Assembly (NCBI GenBank): GCA_029582165.1
Contig: CM055875.1
Location: 1,791,501-1,855,500, forward strand
Length of the DNA: 64,000 nucleotides
Source of the DNA: Portulaca oleracea
Lineage: Eukaryota; Streptophyta; Magnoliopsida; Caryophyllales; Portulacaceae
Direction: 5' to 3'
Part shown: positions 10,673-20,961 of the stretch, one piece after another
Layout of the letters: every line of letters begins with the position of its first letter
Numbering within the stretch: the stretch's first letter is position 1
Made by a program: the position numbers and the translations under genes
Notes under the pieces: generated by a model
Told to the model about the DNA's origin: nothing
Database searches by the model: none
The model's input: only the letters and a program-made list of their open reading frames with translations

Positions 10673-11497
10673 TTAGCAGAGCATAGAGTGGGCTTCTTCA
10701 ATACACCTGGGTGCTTCTATATCCTTCTCTTCCGCACTATTACCTATCATTCTTTGCATCTCTGAAGCAAATGTTTCATCCAATACCTGTCAATCAGTAA
10801 TATACCACACACTTAACATTAGCTTTACCGTTCGAACCAAGTTGAAATATTATATCAACAGCAACACAATATGATATGATTCAGCAAGTACCAACCCATA
10901 AGGAAAATTTTCTAGATGTGCCAATTGATCTGGGTAGAATCAACTGATGTTGGTGAACTTTCAAACATTGTTGCATCAGTTCTTCATGCTGGGGATATAG
11001 TTAAAATTTAATTTAGGATAGCTCTGAACATTTGAAGTTGCATGGGGTTTGAGCTCTCGCATGATGACCACATTTATGATGCAAATAAGATAAGATGCAA
11101 GATGAAAACAACTTAAGTGAGTAGAGGGGCAACCTTGCACGAAGAGCAATTCACACTCCCTTAAACCATGACATATTTTCTTTACCCTTCTCCACAGAAT
11201 TTAGCACCTCCTGCCACATAAATGTTGGCAAATATTAGTAGAAATGTGACAGCTCGAAAGAAAAAAGCAAAAGACAAGAGTTGTGTGTTCTTAACCAGAT
11301 CCATGCGGTCCCAGAAACGTCGGCAAACTGTTACAAATACAGAAGTCTAGAGTATCGAGTGGAGGTGATGTATGGTCTTTGTCACCATATCCTGCAGAGG
11401 TTGCATTATGTTTTGTAGTTTGCACATCTGATTCAGCAAAACTTTCTTTGAAGTCTTGAATTATTTTCTTCCAACGGGTTGGACTTTGTAACCTTGT
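10673..11497 (-). pseudogene. Decayed 3' end of an intron-containing plant gene, product not identified
   Basis: Three exon-like blocks on the minus strand. Block 1 (11497-11296) follows an AG acceptor and reads RLQSPTRWKKIIQDF. Near 11340 the frame shifts to one reading FVTVCRRFWDRMDL, and a GT donor follows. Block 2 (11210 to about 11137) reads EVLNSVEKGKENMSWFKG, then has an in-frame TGA, then IALR. Block 3 (10786-10673) reads VLDETFASEMQRMIGN and ends EEAHSMLC-stop. Blocks 2 and 3 join in frame only if the donor is GC (T|GCAAGG). The pattern CRRFWDRM..VL...KEN..WFKG..VLD.TFAS.MQ resembles the C-terminus of a plant protein family I remember but cannot name. The frameshift and stop indicate a pseudogene. 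Confidence 0.5.
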
Positions 11498-11855
11498 CTG
11501 AAAATCACAAGAGACAACAAACTCATTTAGACAACTATATATATAGCACACACACCCCTTCTAGTGCGCACCAGCAATGTTTTGGCCTAGTGGAATTTGA
11601 TCCAGACTTTATTAACACAGGCAAGTACAACTCCAATTGTAGGTCCCTCTTAGATGCATCACCTCAGCAAAGCTTTTTGCCCTTGGAAAGACTGATTCCA
11701 TAGAGCACTACCATCCAAAATCTCAAAGACAAGCACATAGTGACCAATAAAAGCAAGCTAGGCCAACAAGCAAGGCCTACAAATTGATTATTCCTCAGGC
11801 AAAACCCATCACAACTGTAAAAGTAGTATTTGGTTCAGCAAATGACTAAATTAAT

Positions 11856-12305
11856 TTGTTACTTTTGAGTTTTGAAGGATGTTCATACTTCCCAAATTAC
11901 TGCCCAGCCACATCCCTCCAACTCAATTTCTCCCACCACCATGCCATCCAATTCCCATTCCACCAAATCGCTGCCCAGACAACAAGAAGGATTTGTAATG
12001 AAATCAGATGTCATATGTTGGATGCAGCCTTGATCGCCCATAAAATCCAACGTAGTGCAACAATTGGTAATGCTCAACTTCAAATGTATGTCACTGATTC
12101 TATGAAAAAGTCTCTCCATCAAGTGAACCAATTTGAAAAACAAGTTGAAGAACAAAAGCAAGAACATGGTATGAAACTTGTGGTTGATGAAATAATAATT
12201 ACACTAAATCCACCTTCTTCTACACCACCCAAACTGGAGCTCAAAGACGTTGCTCCCCAACTAACCACAGACGTTGATTTATATACTCTCTTTGGACATA
12301 AATAA
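11856..12305 (+). CDS. Hypothetical 149-codon open frame, doubtful
   Basis: The frame opens with a TTG and has no clear ATG near its start. It lies antisense to the region between the decayed minus-strand gene and its possible first exon. The middle (HKIQRSATIGNAQLQMY to QVEEQKQEHG) looks helical and mildly coiled-coil-like, and the end is DLYTLFGHK. I recognise no domain. It may be a fragment of an inserted element or chance coding in an intron. Confidence 0.2.
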   Translation: MLLLSFEGCSYFPNYCPATSLQLNFSHHHAIQFPFHQIAAQTTRRICNEIRCHMLDAALIAHKIQRSATIGNAQLQMYVTDSMKKSLHQVNQFEKQVEEQKQEHGMKLVVDEIIITLNPPSSTPPKLELKDVAPQLTTDVDLYTLFGHK

Positions 12306-12813
12306 AGACTTGTATGTTGGATTCAACGCCAATACACATTGATAATGATTTTAGTGGCTCAGCATTAGTTATTGCTGCAAAATAAGTTAAGCTGAGTTTA
12401 GTCAAACATTTTATCGAACAATTGGTGGGCGCAAAAGATAAACAACCATAGCGTCAAAGAAGAAAAAGGTAACTGAGAATTCAAATATGACAAAAAGTCA
12501 CAGGAGATAACTTGAATTAAACAAACCGTAGACATGGCCAAAGATAAATCCCAATTCAATACACCCCTCTGCTATTATGATAAATTGGCAAAACCCTAAT
12601 TGTTTAACCAACCTATGAATTGTTTTGCAAATTCAGAACTGACCATAACTCCAAGTTAACGAAATTCCAACTCAATCACACCAAGCAAAGTTCAGATAAA
12701 GCATAGATCAGACAAGATTACCATACCAATTTTATACAAATTGTCGAACTAAACCAAATGTTATTGTGTAATCTGTGCAAATTCGAAATAAAAAAAAAAG
12801 AGAGAGAACTTAC
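12306..12813. other. Non-coding, probably intronic to the decayed minus-strand gene
   Basis: AT-rich sequence with no convincing exon on either strand. It lies between the + open frame at 11856 and the possible first exon at 12814. Confidence 0.35.
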
Positions 12814-13050
12814 CATACAACGACAACAACAATAACGATTTCGGCTGAAGAGCAGCGAACGACGACCCAAAGGGTTGGTAGCGGAAACACCAATAATGGA
12901 TGCCCCCAATTGGACCGAATCTGTGATGTCTCGAGCACAGGCAGGCAACCAGCCACATGAGAAGCAAACTTGAAGGCAGCAGAGCGGAAGAAAGCAAACA
13001 ACCAAGCAGGAGTCGTTTGGTGCCTGCCTGCTTGCTTATTCTCTCTTTTA
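12814..13050 (-). other. Possible first exon or 5' leader of a minus-strand gene
   Basis: On the minus strand an open, GC-richer stretch ends in a textbook donor, TTGTATG|GTAAGTT (exon edge 12814). Several frames stay open, so no protein can be chosen. A possible start is MWLVACLCSRHH. It could be the first exon of the gene whose decayed 3' exons lie at 10673-11497. The 5' limit is a guess. Confidence 0.3.
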
Positions 13051-13573
13051 TTATTAGTAAGGATAAGGATAAGGATATACATTTGCATTATTACTGCTGG
13101 CAACATAGTGAGGAGGAACTGCATGCCACATATTGTCGCCTTCCTCCCTGGGAAAACAGCCTCCACTATTAGATATATTGTGTGCCCCCTCATTAACCGT
13201 CATAATAATTTGTTTTATAAAAAAAAACAAAGATTGTTTTATATTCCTCATGAAACTTTATTTTAAAATTTTATTCCTATTGATATATTTTTATTCAAAT
13301 TTATCTTGTAATAACATCAAAACAATATGTTACACGTACATTTGATTATATTTATTTTTTTTCTTTGAAATTGAAAACTACATTAATTCACCTTAATTTA
13401 CAAAAGTTATTATCATAGCCTAAATATTAAAATTTATGGGCCTTATCAATTAATAAAGATAACAAATTTTTTAAAAACTCATAATATATATGACAAACTA
13501 TTTGACAATACATATGCCAAAAAAAGATTGTATTAATGTGCAATAGTTAGAATGATGTTCATGTTCTTGATAA
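13051..13573. other. AT-rich intergenic stretch
   Basis: Contains three GGATAA-type hexamer repeats near 13060-13075 and then AT-rich DNA. Nothing else was recognised before the 9-bp target duplication at 13574. Confidence 0.4.
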
Positions 13574-13855
13574 AAAAAAATAGGGATATTGGATTCTAAT
13601 AATCTCTACTATCACAAATTGGATGACAATAATCCCTACTATCATTTTGGATTCTGGTGGTCCAAAAAAAAATAAAATTGTATTGTAGTGGGACGCCGTG
13701 AGTTGAAATGAGGCTCGGTGGTTTCTTCTTAACTTTCATCTTGCTTGTGTTTGACCATGTTGACCATATATGTGGATGCCATGTCAGATTAAAAACACAT
13801 ACTTTTATATTTTTTCTTTTTTCTTTTTTCAAGCTGGCAGTAAACTTTTACTAGT

Positions 13856-13860
<5 letters not shown>

Positions 13861-13902
<42 letters not shown>
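13861..13902. repeat. (CT)n microsatellite
   Basis: A CT run followed by a short C-run, inside the Pack-MULE-like element. It resembles the pyrimidine-rich leader of a plant gene and was probably captured with it. Confidence 0.9.
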
Positions 13903-13903
<1 letters not shown>

Positions 13904-14279
13904 CCCCCCCCCCCCTCCCAATCAGGAGAAAGCTATTTCCAGATTGTGTTTTTCCAAGCTTGGAAGCCATGGCTTGTGTTTTGAGTGACAGTTAATATAT
14001 TCCAGAATGTGCTTCACTAACCATGGCTTCCCACCTCCCTCTTCTCTCTCTCCTCCTCATCCTCCTCCTCCCCCTCCCAACCACCACCATCACCGCCATC
14101 TCCTCTGTCTTCAACACCACCACCACCACATCTCTCCTTCCACCACCACCCACCGCCGCTCTCTCCCCACTCTCTCTCTCTCTCTGTCGTCCATTGGTAT
14201 CCCACTTCTCTCTCTCCTCCTAACCACCACCATCACTGCCATCTCTTCCTCTCCATATCCCTTCAATCCGAGCTCAGTC

Positions 14280-14579
14280 ATGCCCGACCACCACAATCCC
14301 ACCACCTCCTCTGACGATCCCAACCTCCAACCTCTTCCCTCCTCCGGCGGCGATTCGTCTACTCCTCCGCCCACTTTCGACGAGTCTGACTCAGTCCTCG
14401 ACGTCTCCGGCAAGAATTTGGAGTTCTCCCTCTTCGACGCCCCTAATTCCATTGCCTATGGGCTCTATATCTACCGGAATGTCTTCAATTTGATGTCCAA
14501 AAACCTAGCCAGCTTCCGGCCCAGGTTGAAGACGGTCAAGTTTTTCGCCAATGAGGTTAACTTGTTCATGCAAATCTGA
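14280..14579 (+). pseudogene. Captured N-terminal fragment, LRR-kinase-like (At1g04210-like)
   Basis: From ATG 14280 the frame reads MPDHHNPTTSSDDPNLQP, an acidic Ser/Pro-rich start. It then reads DSVLDVSGKNLEFSLFD, GLYIYRNVFNLMSKNL and LKTVKFFANEVNLF, and ends at TGA 14577-14579. The VSGK.LEF...GLY.Y.NVFNL...LKFF.NE.NLF pattern is, from memory, the start of a plant intracellular LRR protein with a kinase domain (At1g04210 type). Only the N-terminus is present: the LRRs and kinase are missing. An imperfect duplicate of GAGGTTAACTT..GTTCATGCAAATCTGAG follows at about 14605. The likely donor exon edge is at GAG|GTTAAC. An upstream ATG at 14023 in another frame starts a low-complexity stretch. 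The fragment lies wholly inside the TIR element, so it is read as captured exon 1 plus intron sequence. Confidence 0.5.
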
Positions 14580-15602
14580 GTTCATTTGATTCATTTTCAG
14601 CAAAGAGGTTAACTTAGTTCATGCAAATCTGAGGACTAATTTGGTTCTCGATTTTTTGGGTTCATTTGATTCATTTTTGGATGTTTGTTACGATTTGGTT
14701 GTTGGTTGATGCATGTTCTGGAATGTTTTGTGATTTAGAGTTTTTTGGGTTTGATTCTCCATTGCTCTTCTTCTCCTGTTGTTAGTCCCAATTTGGATAG
14801 GTTGTTGATCTCCATTGAGTTGGGTTACGATCGAAGTTGAAAAATGGAAAAATTCCCAATCTGAATCCACTGTCGGAAACCCTAATCAACTCCCCCAAAA
14901 CTCGAAACTCGGCAGTTCTTCGCCGTTGTTGATGGAGTATTGTCGGCGGTCGCCGGAGGAGGATTTTTCGGCTGAATTCAAGGCATTCAGAGGGGAGATA
15001 GAAGCACGTTGGATTGGCTGGTTAGGCCCAGACTCCGCCTTCCTCCGCTGGAGGTGACCGTGAGTTTCACCTGAGAAGATGTCGGAGATAATGGCCGATT
15101 CATCATTTTTTTCTTTTTTGGGATCTTGTGATTACAGAGCTAATCTATGGAGAAATTGATAACCCAGACAAGAAATTTCACGGAGGACAGAGAAAGAGAC
15201 TTTTGTAGAATTTTATTAAAAAATAGACTTTTGAGGGTTTTTATTTTTTTACCACATGAGAAATGACTGGGAAAGGGAAAAAGAAAAGACAACACAACTG
15301 GAAAGATCAAAAGATGAGAGAGAAATAAGGGGAAAAGGGGGGTTTATTATTAATGCCATGTTGGACAAAAAAAAAGGAGAAAGGGAAGGGCATGTGTTTT
15401 TTAAGTGACGTGGCATAGTCATCCTGGTCAACATCAAGGTCACGTCTTAAGTCAAGAAACCACCAGCCTCAAATACTCAACTCGCCAAGGCCCCACTGAT
15501 AATTTTTTTTTGGGACCACCAGAATCCAAAATGATAGTAGGGATTATTGTCATCCAATTTGTGATAGTAGGGATTATTAGAATCCAATATCCCAAAAAAA
15601 TA

Positions 15603-16146
15603 TTAGAATGCTATTTTCGGAAAATGGTTCTTTTTAGTAGTGACAAAATTAAATATGTTAAATGAACTGAAATACAATATTTTAATTATTTTGCTATTAT
15701 TTCAAAAACAATGTAGATTAGAATTTGATGAAATATGCTAAAATTTTAATAGAAGTAGAAATACCTTCATTGTTGGGACGATTTCTTTGTAAATTAAAAT
15801 CTATACAAAATGTATCTATTATAAATACACCCTTGCAAGAGAAATCAACGAATCAATTATTTAAACAAATCAAACTCAAACACGATATATTGCGAATATA
15901 AAAGAATATCACCAAACATGTACAAACAAATGAAGGACTAACAAACACTATATATCTTATTATCTTCTAATAGACTAAATAGTTTGAGAAATGAGACTTT
16001 AGAATATGATGGATTATGCACGTGTATGACAAACTTTTATTCAAAAGTTACAAAGCTCTTCTTCGAAAGTTACCAAGCTAATAATTTTATCTAATTTATA
16101 GGGTGAAGGAATGACCATGAGCCAATAATAATAATAATAATAATAA
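15603..16146. other. AT-rich intergenic stretch
   Basis: No gene or element ends were recognised. The last 25 bases are AAT repeats that lead into the Helitron-like 5' end. Confidence 0.4.
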
Positions 16147-16682
16147 TCTATATATTATAATAATAATAATAATTTATATATTATAATAAAATCATTGTGG
16201 GTCCCACGAAATAGAGACACGAGAGTGACTGTAGGAGAATTGACCAATCACAACGTAGAAAATTATATTTTTTTTATTTTCAATTTGTTTATTTTCAATC
16301 CGAATTTTATATTAAAATTAAAAAAAATCATAAAATATCACTAATCCTTGACTGCTTTGGACTCTAATTTAAATTATTTTGAGGCAAATAACAATAATTA
16401 TTTTGGTGTTTCCTATAATAATAATAATAATAATAATCCATATATTATAATATAAATCATTGTGTGTCCCACGAAATAGAGTCACGGGAGTGACTGTAGG
16501 GGAATTGGCAAATCACAACGTAGAAAATTGTATTTGTTTTTCTATTAACGATTTCTTTTATTTTCAATCCGGATTTTATTTTAAAATTAAAAAAATCAAG
16601 AAAGTATCACTAATCCTTGACTGCTCTGGACTCTGAATTAAATTATTTTGGTGCAAATAACAATAATTATTTTGGTGTTCCC

Positions 16683-16755
<73 letters not shown>

Positions 16756-17021
16756 TTACTATTATTATTATTATTATTATTAATATTAATATTAAGAATC
16801 TATCTATACATTATAATAGAAATCATTCACATTTTAGGAAATTTTCTATTGTTGAATTACATGTTTTGTCGGAATAATTCATCATGATGTTTTACATGTA
16901 ACAATTTCATTAATATTTCGTTTGGTTTATAGGTATAGATAGTTACTTATCCATGACTTTTATAAAACTTCAAAAGTAGCTAATTGAGTTTGTTCCGTGC
17001 ATCGCACGGATTGAAGCCTAG
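16147..17021 (+). mobile_element. Helitron (non-autonomous) with repeated 5' ends
   Basis: The 3' end is textbook: CCGTGC-ATC-GCACGG hairpin (16995-17009), eight spacer bases, then CTAG (17018-17021) followed by T. Upstream are three similar TC-starting blocks that resemble plant Helitron 5' ends (TCTATATATTATAATA and variants) at about 16147, 16437 and 16798. Each is followed by AAATCATT. The first two are followed by TCCCACGAAATAGAG.CACG and a shared body of about 285 bp, so the body is tandemly duplicated. AAT microsatellites separate the units. No Rep/helicase coding is present. The 3' end is strong. Which 5' end belongs to it is uncertain. Confidence 0.65.
16683..16783. repeat. (AAT)n / (TTA)n microsatellite
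   Basis: A long AAT run passing into TTA repeats, within the Helitron region. It arose at the same CCTATAATAAT junction that precedes the second repeat unit at about 16418. Confidence 0.9.
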
Positions 17022-18493
17022 TAATAATAATAATAATGGAGTATAACATACCTGATACGTTACAAACACAATGAAATTCCAAATTTCTCAAAATAAAATA
17101 AATTTTAAAAAAAATACTATGAATGGTGTATAACTGAATACTATTAATGCACTGCTTAAATGTGCTTAACTGCTCATATTTTTTTCGTTTTTTGTCCACA
17201 AAGAGCGTCATTTGTAATATTTTAATATTATTTTTACAAATTTTGATTCGTACGCATTGCGTGCATCGATTGTTATATTTATTTATTTTTGCGTGTGTGT
17301 ATATATACACATACAAAATAAATAAATTTAAAAATCGATGTACGCGTGCGAATTAAAACTTGTTTTGCTTAAAAATAAAATTATTCAATAATAATTCGAC
17401 TTTGGCTCATGATGAATATTGGCGAGTCAGTGCGGTTAAAGTTATCTTCCTTTCAGTTGTTTCTAAAAATAAGTTAAATAAGTTCATGATAAATTTTCAA
17501 AATAAACTCTTTCAAATGAATTCAAATAAGATCAAACCGCTAAGTTCAAGTTGGTTTAATATAATAAGTTTAGATAAATTTAGCTTGTAATAAGCTCAAT
17601 CAAAATAAGTTGGAGTGAACAAATTCACAATGAAAATATAGTGAGAGTGTGAGACTGAAGCAATATTATTAATTATTGTTCATTTACTCTCAATATGGAC
17701 AATTATGCATTATAGATATGATCTTCCTCATGATAGTTTTTTTTTTAACTTTCATATGATTTTAATTTCTATGTGGTAAATATTATCGAATACCTTAACA
17801 AATCATTACGTTTCTATTATTTATTTGTCATATTGGATTTACTGCTTGTTAAATAAGTGCAATTATGCAACTTAGAATAAAGTTATGATAAAGCAAATAT
17901 TTCTTAGTTAAGTAAGAATCTTGTTTTATAAGACAGCATAATAAAATAAAGGAACGAAAAAATTATAAGTAATACTCCAACTCTGATATGTAATGACAAT
18001 CTTTAAATGAAATTGATCGAATATTTTCTAAAGAAACAAAGACGATTAAAGTTAATATTATACTTTTCACAAAACATCAAAAAATAAAATAATGTAAGAT
18101 AACAAAATAGGAACCTAAAAGAAATTTAAAAAAATAATAATATAATGTAAATTAGGGTAAATAGAAACCCAAAAAAAAAATAAAATGAAGTAAATGACGG
18201 TTCCAATGTGATAGAGGGAAATAGAAAACATATATAAAAAATACTAACTTAAAATATGGTGGTCTAGTAGAGTAGTGGTATAAAAATTTGAGGGTTTCCT
18301 TTGCATTAGAGGTTCAAATCTTGGTTGTAACAATTTCTTTAATAATTATTTTGGTGCAATTAAAAAATATTGTAATTACTATTCTATCCTTATAATAATT
18401 TATCAATGGAAAAGGGGTAAAATGGGAAAATGAAATTTGCGCACCATAAACCCCTTTGGCTTTACATATTACATAGATTTTGTCATTTTAATT
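17022..18493. other. AT-rich intergenic stretch
   Basis: 1.5 kb of AT-rich DNA with no supportable gene. The open frames inside are short and of low complexity. Confidence 0.5.
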
Positions 18494-18495
18494 TA

Positions 18496-18631
18496 CTCCC
18501 TCCGTTCTTTTTTATTTGTCATTTATGGTTTTCAATATCAATCTTTAATTAATATTATATAAATTAAAATATTAACGATCAAAATTTTTAATACAATTTC
18601 CTAAATCACATTTAAATAAAAACGGAGGGAG
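18496..18631. mobile_element. Stowaway MITE
   Basis: 136 bp with CTCCCTCCGTTC at the left and CGGAGGGAG at the right, flanked by TA on both sides (18494-18495 and 18632-18633). Ends and target site are canonical for Tc1/mariner-derived Stowaway MITEs. The core is AT-rich and non-coding. Confidence 0.9.
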
Positions 18632-18837
18632 TAAAGTATCTATTGCCGTCATATTGCTAATACACCCACGATTATAGTGTCTATTGTCATTCCACTTATA
18701 TGTATATTATTTTTTTGTGATTAGTTAATTATTTTATTAATTATTAGTAGTAGCTTATCATGTCATAAATATTATATATATAATAGTTTCATTTGAAAAA
18801 TAAGGAAGTTTAATTATATCATTATAATTGTCCTTTT

Positions 18838-18852
18838 TAAAACACATTTACT
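18838..18852 (+). repeat. 15-bp target-site duplication, left copy (LINE)
   Basis: TAAAACACATTTACT here and identically at 24352-24366, directly after a short poly(A). These are the direct repeats made by insertion of the LINE at 18853-24351. Confidence 0.9.
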
Positions 18853-19764
18853 ATATAATAGAGAGAGAGGGAGCAGCAGGGCGATTTGTCGGGCGATTAG
18901 CTCGACTGTAGCCATCTCCTTCAGTCGACGAGGCCGGGGACACCCAACAACCAAGGGCGACTGTGGGGTGGGATCTGCTACGCACTCTATCTCAGATTCA
19001 AGGTCAGTTAATCATAATGGGTACCGATTTGGATTGAAATGTTTTTCGATTGCTTGATTTGGAGATGATGGATCTGGTCTTTGCCTAATCTTTCACATTC
19101 AATTCTGGGTTTTCGATTTCTGCTCTGGGTTTGTAAAATTGGGTTTTGATATCTGGTATTGAGTCAAACCAGCTGGATTTGGTGTCCGTCTTCCCAAATT
19201 TCGATTTGCAGTTCTATGGCTTATTCTTGATCTGCCTGTTTGGTCGATTTGGGAGTTTCAAGAGATTGCTCGAGATTCATATAGGATCTCCGACTGCTCT
19301 ATATTTTCAAGATTGGATTTCGTTTTCTACTTTGGGTTTGGCATTCTGGTTTTAATTTCTGGGATCGAGTCCAATTTTGCAAGAACAAAAACCAGCTTTC
19401 GATCTGCTTGGGTGATTTGATTTGAGCCTCGTTTATTTGATTAAGAAACGTAAATGGCCAGCTTGAAAACCCGTTTGATTTCAACGATACACTGCAACTG
19501 ATTTACTGGGTTGATTAGTTGGTTTAGGGTTTTGCTTGAACTCTGCAATTCTGGGTTGATTCGTTGAATTCTGCTCAGAGACCTGAATTTGGAAATTGAT
19601 TTGGGGTTCGAATCGATACGGGAGCTGCTGTTTGATAGGCTGAAAGCTTGTTCTTGAAGAAGATAGTTATCAAAGCTGGGTGTTTGTTGCTGGGTGTAGA
19701 CTGTGTGAGCACTTATACTCAATTAGTGCTGGAAATCTGAGATTTGTTCAAAACCGACCCTACT

Positions 19765-20961
19765 ATGGTACTAACCAGACAGACACAAACTTCTGGTCGG
19801 AACCATACCTCGGTGACAAAACCGAGCAAATCAAAAACTGGTGGCCAGCATGAAATTAAGAGAGTTGATCAAACTACTGTCATCCAAACCGCAACAGGAA
19901 CAAAATCAGCTGAAGAACTTATTCTGGAGTCTTTTAATAAAGAACCAAAGAGGAGTTCTTATGCCTCTCTTTTCAAACAAGAAGATGGGATGCAATTACA
20001 ATATGTGGAACCAGTTACGGTTGAAGGAACGACATGCGCCAAATTAGACAGAGAGGATGTGATGGAATCCATTGAGTACAGGAAAAACTCAGTCATTTGT
20101 TGTGTCCTTGGTGCGAATCCGCCTCTTGAAGTTATGAATGGATTTCTACATAGAATTTGGCGACAGTTGAACATTCAGCAGATTTCGGATGTGAAAAAGG
20201 GAATGTACATGGTCAGATTTAAGTCAACTGAGGACAAAGACAAGGCTCTCAAGCAAGGATTTTATTTCTTTGACAGCAAGCCTCTCATTTTCAGAGAATG
20301 GAATGAAAATCTCGACATGGACATTGATTCAATTGCTTCACTTCCTATTTGGGTAACCATGCCTGACCTCCCTTTCAAATTCTGGAGCAGTGAAGGTCTA
20401 AGCAAAATATCAAGTGTCCTAGGGGTTCCTATCAAAACTGATAGACAAACAAAAGACCGAGTCAAGTTGGGATATGCGAGAATCCTCATTGAAATGCAAC
20501 TCAAGGGTGTCTTCCCTGAATATGTTGACTATATGGACCACAATGATAATTTAATGAGGCAACGCATTCAATATGACTAGAAAGCAGGCTATTGTACACA
20601 TTGTAAGATGTTTGGCCATGAAGAAGCTACATGTAAGAAGAAGCTTCAATGCAAATATTGTAACAAATCAGGGCATGAAGAACATCAATGTAGGAAAAAA
20701 ACTGAAGACAGTAACAAAAAGGAGCCTAAGAAAGTTCAAACCAAGCAAAAATCTGATTCAGATGGGTTCAGTAAGCCAAAAAACTCTCAGGTGTGGAGAC
20801 CAACTACACAGCCAAACAAAACGGTCAATACCAACAGGTTCGAGGTCCTGCAGGACGAAGGTGGTAGCCAAATACCGGAACAAATGCTCGATGGCAATGT
20901 CCAAACTCAAAAACAAAACCCAGATGCAGAACATTCTCAGCTGGAACATCAGAGGGCTTAA
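19765..20961 (+). pseudogene. LINE ORF1: DUF4283 and two CCHC zinc knuckles, one in-frame stop
   Basis: This is the nucleic-acid-binding ORF1 protein of a plant L1 LINE, which coats LINE RNA. ATG 19765 gives MVLTRQTQTSGRNHTSV; an upstream TTG is not needed. The DUF4283 domain spans about residues 80-250, with SVICCVLGANPP and SLPIWVTMPDLPFKFW as landmarks. Two zinc knuckles follow, CTHCKMFGHEEATC and CKYCNKSGHEEHQC, both C-x2-C-x4-H-x4-C. The frame is open to 20961 except for TAG 20578-20580, just before the first knuckle, where the family has tryptophan (TGG to TAG). The total is 398 codons including that stop. The C-terminus is hydrophilic and overlaps the start of ORF2 by 38 bases. Confidence 0.9.

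Larger units (their letters stand above)
13583..15593 (+). mobile_element. Pack-MULE-like element with captured gene DNA (copy 2 of the TIR family)
   Basis: A 2011-bp element starting GGGATATTGGATTCTAATAA and ending with its inverse, AATCCAATATCCC. It is flanked on both sides by the perfect 9-bp direct repeat AAAAAAATA (13574-13582 and 15594-15602). A 9-bp duplication with TIRs over 100 bp is the signature of Mutator-like elements. The inverted similarity appears to extend into subterminal DNA (TGAGGCT.GGTGGTTTCTT and a TGTTGACCA block), so the TIRs may reach about 200 bp. The interior is unrelated to copies 1 and 3. It holds a CT-rich leader (13861-13902), a host-like coding fragment at 14280, intron-like sequence, and an open frame at about 14815-15057 of unknown origin. 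No transposase is present. Confidence 0.8.

Noticed and set aside
12810..13193. 127-codon minus-strand frame
   Set aside because: It spans a probable splice donor and has hydrophobic low-complexity ends. At most part is a first exon.
14111..14452. 113-codon minus-strand Gly/Glu/Val-rich frame
   Set aside because: Antisense to the captured His/Pro/Ser-rich coding fragment.
13583..15593. Stowaway or hAT classification of the element
   Set aside because: The target duplication is 9 bp and the TIRs exceed 100 bp, which fits Mutator-like elements better than TA or 8-bp duplicating families.
16617..16887. Asn- and Ile-repeat frames
   Set aside because: They are translations of AAT/TTA microsatellite within the Helitron region.
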